Origin: Akkermansia sp.
GTDB taxonomy: Bacteria; Verrucomicrobiota; Verrucomicrobiia; Verrucomicrobiales; Akkermansiaceae
Reading direction: 5' to 3'
Length of the DNA stretch: 44,316 nt
NCBI GenBank assembly: GCA_017517385.1
Contig: JAFWZG010000011.1
Location: 1-44,316, forward strand
Below the pieces are notes generated by a model, which ran no database searches, was not told the DNA's origin, and was given only the letters and a program-made list of their open reading frames with translations. This document shows, piece after piece, positions 41,623 to 44,316 of this stretch. The position numbers and the translations under genes were made by a program. Numbering within the stretch: the first letter of the stretch is position 1; each line of letters begins with the position of its first letter.

Positions 41623-42484
41623 ATGAATATGGTACGCCGGAATATCTTGACGGCATTTCTGATACTGCTCAGCCCCATGTCGCCCGCAGAGGAGGGCCAA
41701 GCAGGGGCTGTACCGAACTGTTCACAAGTGTCTGAACAGGAGCTGATGTTGCGAGGTCAGCTGGCAATGGTGCGCCAACTGGCACAGGGTCTGACAACGC
41801 TGCGCTATGATTTGAAGATTCCCGAGCGCCACTCACAGGTAACCCTCACGATAAACTATAAGATTCTGCCCTTGGTGGGAGAACTGCGCAAGTTACCGCC
41901 GACCGAGCTGCGGCAGCTTTGCCTGCTGGCTGATGCGATGCTTTGGCAGGGGCGCTGGGCGCGTATGGTGGCGCAGGGGGATTCGGGCATGTGTGCCGTC
42001 TGGGCAGAAGACGGTGCAACAGAGGGGTATTTTGAAGATTGGTGCCGTCTGGCGCACGAGATAGAGGTGGTGCTGGCAGATGAGCAGCAGTCGGCTGTGG
42101 CTGCTGAGCTTTGCCGTATGCTTGCAGTCATGGGTGGCGGGGAGCAGGTGTTGCAGTTGCCGCGGCAGTTGGCGGATGAGCGTCTGTGCCGGGATTACAA
42201 GACAGCTACAGTTTTTTTTTCGTGATTTTGCGGCGGCTCTGGAGCAGGGGAATGCTGCTGCCCTGGCGGAGTTGCAGCCGGTGCTCGATTATCTGTTGCA
42301 GGGGGGCACTGCTGACCGCCTGCGTGTAGGAGCCATGGCCGAGCAATATGCCCGTGTTTCTGTTCTGCGCCTGCTTGTTGACTGGGATGGCGCGAGCGAC
42401 GAGCTCCCACTTACGCCCGACATGCAGACCGCGCTGCAGCCCCTCATAGAGAGCCTGCCCGAGTTACGTCTGTTTCTGCCCTGA
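41623..42484 (+). pseudogene. secreted protein gene frameshifted in a 9-T run
   Basis: The first frame (41623-42225) begins with a signal peptide (MNMVRRNILTAFLILL) and encodes about 190 residues of a Leu/Ala-rich helical protein, then hits TGA at 42223-42225 just after a run of nine T (42212-42220). With one T removed the reading continues as FFRDFAAALEQGNAAAL and on to a stop at 42482-42484, giving a helical protein of about 286 aa. The downstream part has normal coding character, so the two parts were one gene. Causes could be a real indel, a sequencing error in the homopolymer, or polymerase slippage that restores the frame in part of the transcripts. I recognise no family. An ADP-ribosylglycohydrolase gene converges 2 bp away. 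Confidence 0.75.
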
Positions 42485-42486
42485 GT

Positions 42487-43272
42487 TCATTTTGCCGCTG
42501 CAGGGTAGCGGCGCTCGAACTCACGCAGAATGGAGAGGTGGAATTTGTCCATATACTCCATGATTTTCTGCCGTATGTCGGTGGGTACTCCATAATAGGC
42601 AGCTGCCACGCTGCCGGTGATGGCGGCGAGGGTATCACTATCACCGCCGATGGAGATGGCATTCCTGATAGCGTCCTCGAATCCTGAACTTTCAAAGAAA
42701 GCTTGCAGAGCCTGTGGTACTGTTCTTTGGCAGGTTTCGTCAAATAGGTAATCTTCCCAGATGTCATCCTGCGTGAAATCTATCTCGTAATAGTGCCGGG
42801 TGATATGGCGGCGAATATCTTTTAGCGAGCTTCCGGTGCGTGCCATATAAATGGCTACAGCGGTGGCTTCAGCACCTTTGAGGCCTTCAGGGTGGTTATG
42901 GGTGACAGCTGTCACCGCGTGAGTGAGTTCTTTTACCTCACTAATGCTGCCGGCCACATAAGCCACGGCACTTACGCGCATGGCTGCGCCATTGCCGAAG
43001 CTGTTGTAGGGCTGAGGGTGCTCATTGTACAGCCAGCCATTGAAGCGGTTGCCGTATGCGCCGTTCGGGTAGGCTCTCCCTATCACCTGCATCCACTCTA
43101 CCGCCTGTTCGCTGAGGTCTGAGAAGTCCGTACGGCAGCGCAGCAGTGCCGCTCCGATAGCCAGAGTCATGAATGAATCATCCGTCGGAAAGCAGTTCTT
43201 ATGCAGGAACGTGAACTCCTTACTCCTATTATTGTCCCACTCGAAGCGGGAGCCTACGATGATCCATTGCAA
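42487..43272 (-). CDS. ADP-ribosylglycohydrolase family protein (DraG/ARH-like)
   Basis: 261 aa from the proposed start. The metal-binding residues of the family are visible: FPTDDSFM (Thr-Asp-Asp, first site) and SIGGDSDTLAAI (Asp-x-Asp-Thr, second site), together with GSRFEW (conserved Glu) and GNGAAMRVS. These enzymes remove ADP-ribose from proteins or small molecules. The N-terminus is odd: the usual GAxxGDxxGS helix is replaced by GLQWIIVGS, so the conserved Gly-Asp is missing. The open frame runs to 43323, which is inside the tpiA promoter. I propose TTG at 43272, with uncertainty; an ATT start or an N-terminal frameshift are alternatives. Confidence 0.75.
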   Translation of the reverse strand: MQWIIVGSRFEWDNNRSKEFTFLHKNCFPTDDSFMTLAIGAALLRCRTDFSDLSEQAVEWMQVIGRAYPNGAYGNRFNGWLYNEHPQPYNSFGNGAAMRVSAVAYVAGSISEVKELTHAVTAVTHNHPEGLKGAEATAVAIYMARTGSSLKDIRRHITRHYYEIDFTQDDIWEDYLFDETCQRTVPQALQAFFESSGFEDAIRNAISIGGDSDTLAAITGSVAAAYYGVPTDIRQKIMEYMDKFHLSILREFERRYPAAAK

Positions 43273-43295
43273 GCCGAAAATGAAAGACTGAGGCG

Positions 43296-43323
43296 TTTTT
43301 ACTTGACTTTTCACCCCTTTCAA
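43296..43323 (-). promoter_or_regulatory. possible promoter of the ADP-ribosylglycohydrolase gene
   Basis: On the minus strand, TTGAAA (43318-43323), a 16-bp spacer and TAAAAA (43296-43301). It overlaps the tpiA promoter almost completely, so the two divergent genes should compete for RNA polymerase. Confidence 0.4.
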
Positions 43324-43331
43324 GGTACGCT
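43303..43331 (+). promoter_or_regulatory. tpiA promoter
   Basis: TTGACT (43303-43308), a 17-bp spacer and TACGCT (43326-43331). The leader is about 25 nt. Confidence 0.6.
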
Positions 43332-43362
43332 GACGCCGTCAGAACAGACACATCTTATTATT

Positions 43363-44124
43363 ATGTCTCGCAAACCCATTATTGCCGCTAACTGGAAGAT
43401 GAACATGGGCCCGAAGGAAGCTAAGGCTTTCCTCGCCGCGTTCAAGGAAGAGAAGACCTGCGATATCGCTGTGGACAAGGTGATCGTTCCTCCCTTTGTG
43501 ACGATTCCTGCCGTGATGGAGACCCTCGGTGAGTGCAAGTGCATCGGCGTGGGCGCTCAGGACGTGAGCGACCGCGACAACGGTGCCTTCACCGGTGAGA
43601 TTTCCACCGCCATGCTCAATGAGCTGGGCTGCACCTACGTGGTGCTGGGTCACAGCGAGCGCCGCCAGTACCATGGCGAGACGAACGCTTACATCAACAA
43701 GAAGATTAAGAAGGCTCTTGCCGCTAACATCTGCCCCATCTACTGCATCGGTGAGACTCTCGAGCAGCGTCAGGGCGGTGAGCTTGAGACCGTTCTGAAG
43801 TCTCAGGTTGTGGAGGGCCTTGAGGGCCTTACCCCCGCTGAGGTTGCCGGCCTCGTAATCGCTTACGAACCCGTGTGGGCCATCGGCACCGGCGTGACCG
43901 CCAGCGCTGAGGATGCTCAGGCTGCTCACGCTTTCATCCGTGGCGTCATCGCTGACACCTTCGGTGCTGAGGCTGCTGAGGCTGTACGCCTGCAGTACGG
44001 TGGTTCCGTGAAGCCCGGCAATGCCGCTGAGCTCATGAGCCAGCCCGACATCGACGGCGCTCTCGTGGGCGGTGCAGCTCTGCTGCCCGACTCCTTCGCC
44101 GCCATCATCAAGGCTTCCGTGTAA
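43363..44124 (+). CDS. tpiA: triosephosphate isomerase
   Basis: 253-aa TIM-barrel enzyme that interconverts dihydroxyacetone phosphate and glyceraldehyde 3-phosphate. Catalytic residues are in place: Lys in AANWKMN (near residue 13), His in LGHSERR, Glu in IAYEPVWAIGTG (PROSITE-type signature) and the phosphate-binding YGGSVKPGNA. I start at the ATG at 43363 (MSRKPII). The much longer open frame from 43201 crosses the promoter and is not real. Codon use is as strongly biased as in tig, consistent with high expression. The gene is monocistronic, followed by a strong terminator. Confidence 0.97.
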   Translation: MSRKPIIAANWKMNMGPKEAKAFLAAFKEEKTCDIAVDKVIVPPFVTIPAVMETLGECKCIGVGAQDVSDRDNGAFTGEISTAMLNELGCTYVVLGHSERRQYHGETNAYINKKIKKALAANICPIYCIGETLEQRQGGELETVLKSQVVEGLEGLTPAEVAGLVIAYEPVWAIGTGVTASAEDAQAAHAFIRGVIADTFGAEAAEAVRLQYGGSVKPGNAAELMSQPDIDGALVGGAALLPDSFAAIIKASV

Positions 44125-44145
44125 TATCGCATACACGATTTTCGG

Positions 44146-44183
44146 TCACCCGCTGTACGCTTCTGTACAGCGGGTGATTTTTT
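44146..44183 (+). terminator. tpiA terminator
   Basis: A perfect 13-bp stem (44146-44158 with 44165-44177), a 6-nt loop and six T (44178-44183). The putative group II intron begins on the next base. Confidence 0.9.
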
Positions 44184-44316
44184 GTACGACCGACGCGATA
44201 TGCGCACTGCGGTGAAAGTCCGCGCGGAGCCGCGATGATGCGGAATCCCAGACCTGAAGAACAACTGCGGGGAGGTAACAAACCGTGGGAAAGGAAGTTC
44301 GAGGGGAAATCCCGAC
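44184..44316 (+). mobile_element. putative 5' part of a group II intron (domain I), cut by the window end
   Basis: No reading frame is convincing here, but the sequence looks like a structured RNA. It starts with GTACGACC (intron consensus GTGYG), contains GCGGTGAAAGTCCGC (the GGTGAAAGTCC block I associate with domain I of bacterial group II introns, here able to form a GCGG/CCGC hairpin), and goes on with GAAGAACAACTGCGGGG and GAGGTAAC-type purine-rich segments. It begins exactly at the end of the tpiA terminator T-run, the site preferred by group IIC introns. The reverse transcriptase gene would lie beyond the window. RNase P RNA and tmRNA were considered and do not match. The call is by memory of motifs only. 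Confidence 0.5.

Noticed and set aside
17622..43272. A single ADP-ribose system linking the NADAR-like pair and the ADP-ribosylglycohydrolase
   Set aside because: They lie about 24 kb apart in unrelated contexts; nothing in the sequence links them.
44184..44316. RNase P RNA or tmRNA at the window end
   Set aside because: The GAGGAAAGTCC and later conserved blocks of RNase P RNA are missing, and no tRNA-like half of tmRNA is seen.
1..44316. CRISPR array, insertion sequences, prophage genes
   Set aside because: I found no regularly spaced repeats, transposase, integrase or phage structural genes.

Overview
The window looks like a chromosomal segment of a Verrucomicrobiota bacterium, probably an Akkermansiaceae-like host-associated lineage. 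This is inferred from gene content: a TIGR04073-type (exosortase-associated) protein, Ser/Thr kinases with C-terminal membrane tails, a secreted PA14-tailed sulfatase, lpxA (so Gram-negative), and a general lack of clear Shine-Dalgarno sequences. Most of the segment is moderately GC-rich housekeeping DNA. No phage structural genes, integrase, transposase or CRISPR array were seen.

Layout. 1-2.7 kb: two tandem paralogous Ser/Thr kinase genes, the second broken by a one-base frameshift. 2.8-6.3 kb (minus strand): the TIGR04073 protein, two radical SAM/SPASM enzymes resembling AhbC and AhbD of the siroheme-dependent heme route, and a lipoprotein. 6.3-15.3 kb: MATE transporter, GNAT, tmk, rpsU, a copper P-type ATPase with HMA domains at both ends, isochorismate synthase and sulfatase. 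15.5-17.5 kb: trigger factor and a LemA-like protein. 17.6-21 kb: an accessory island with two tandem NADAR-like proteins and an AT-rich Septu-type defence pair (ptuA ATPase, ptuB HNH nuclease). 21-25.2 kb: mfd and fabH. 25.7-33 kb: beta-barrel protein, thioredoxin-like protein, YbgC-type thioesterase, mutS, the operon lpxA-gph-rlmH, and a lipoprotein. 33-41.3 kb: dnaB, a small secreted protein, aroC with a membrane protein, U32 peptidase, M3 peptidase and M50 protease. 41.4-44.3 kb: tRNA-Asn, a frameshifted secreted protein gene, ADP-ribosylglycohydrolase, tpiA, and what looks like the 5' end of a group II intron directly behind the tpiA terminator.

The most unusual structure is the island. 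The ptuAB pair is a compact cassette of about 2.2 kb lying exactly between two copies of the last 89 bp of mfd. The copies differ at 5 positions, 4 of them synonymous, and both encode an intact Mfd C-terminus ending in a stop codon. This looks like integration of a defence cassette at the 3' end of a housekeeping gene with the gene end regenerated, as in integration at tRNA genes, but with no recombinase nearby. The cassette carries a perfect consensus promoter (TTGACA-17-TATAAT) just inside its mfd-proximal repeat. ptuA and ptuB overlap by ATGA, and ptuB has an in-frame TGA at codon 25.

A second window-wide pattern is promoter placement. Many genes have a good sigma70-like promoter (usually 17-bp spacer) whose -10 box ends only 6-13 bases before the start codon, predicting leaderless or nearly leaderless mRNAs. 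I used these promoters to choose several start codons.
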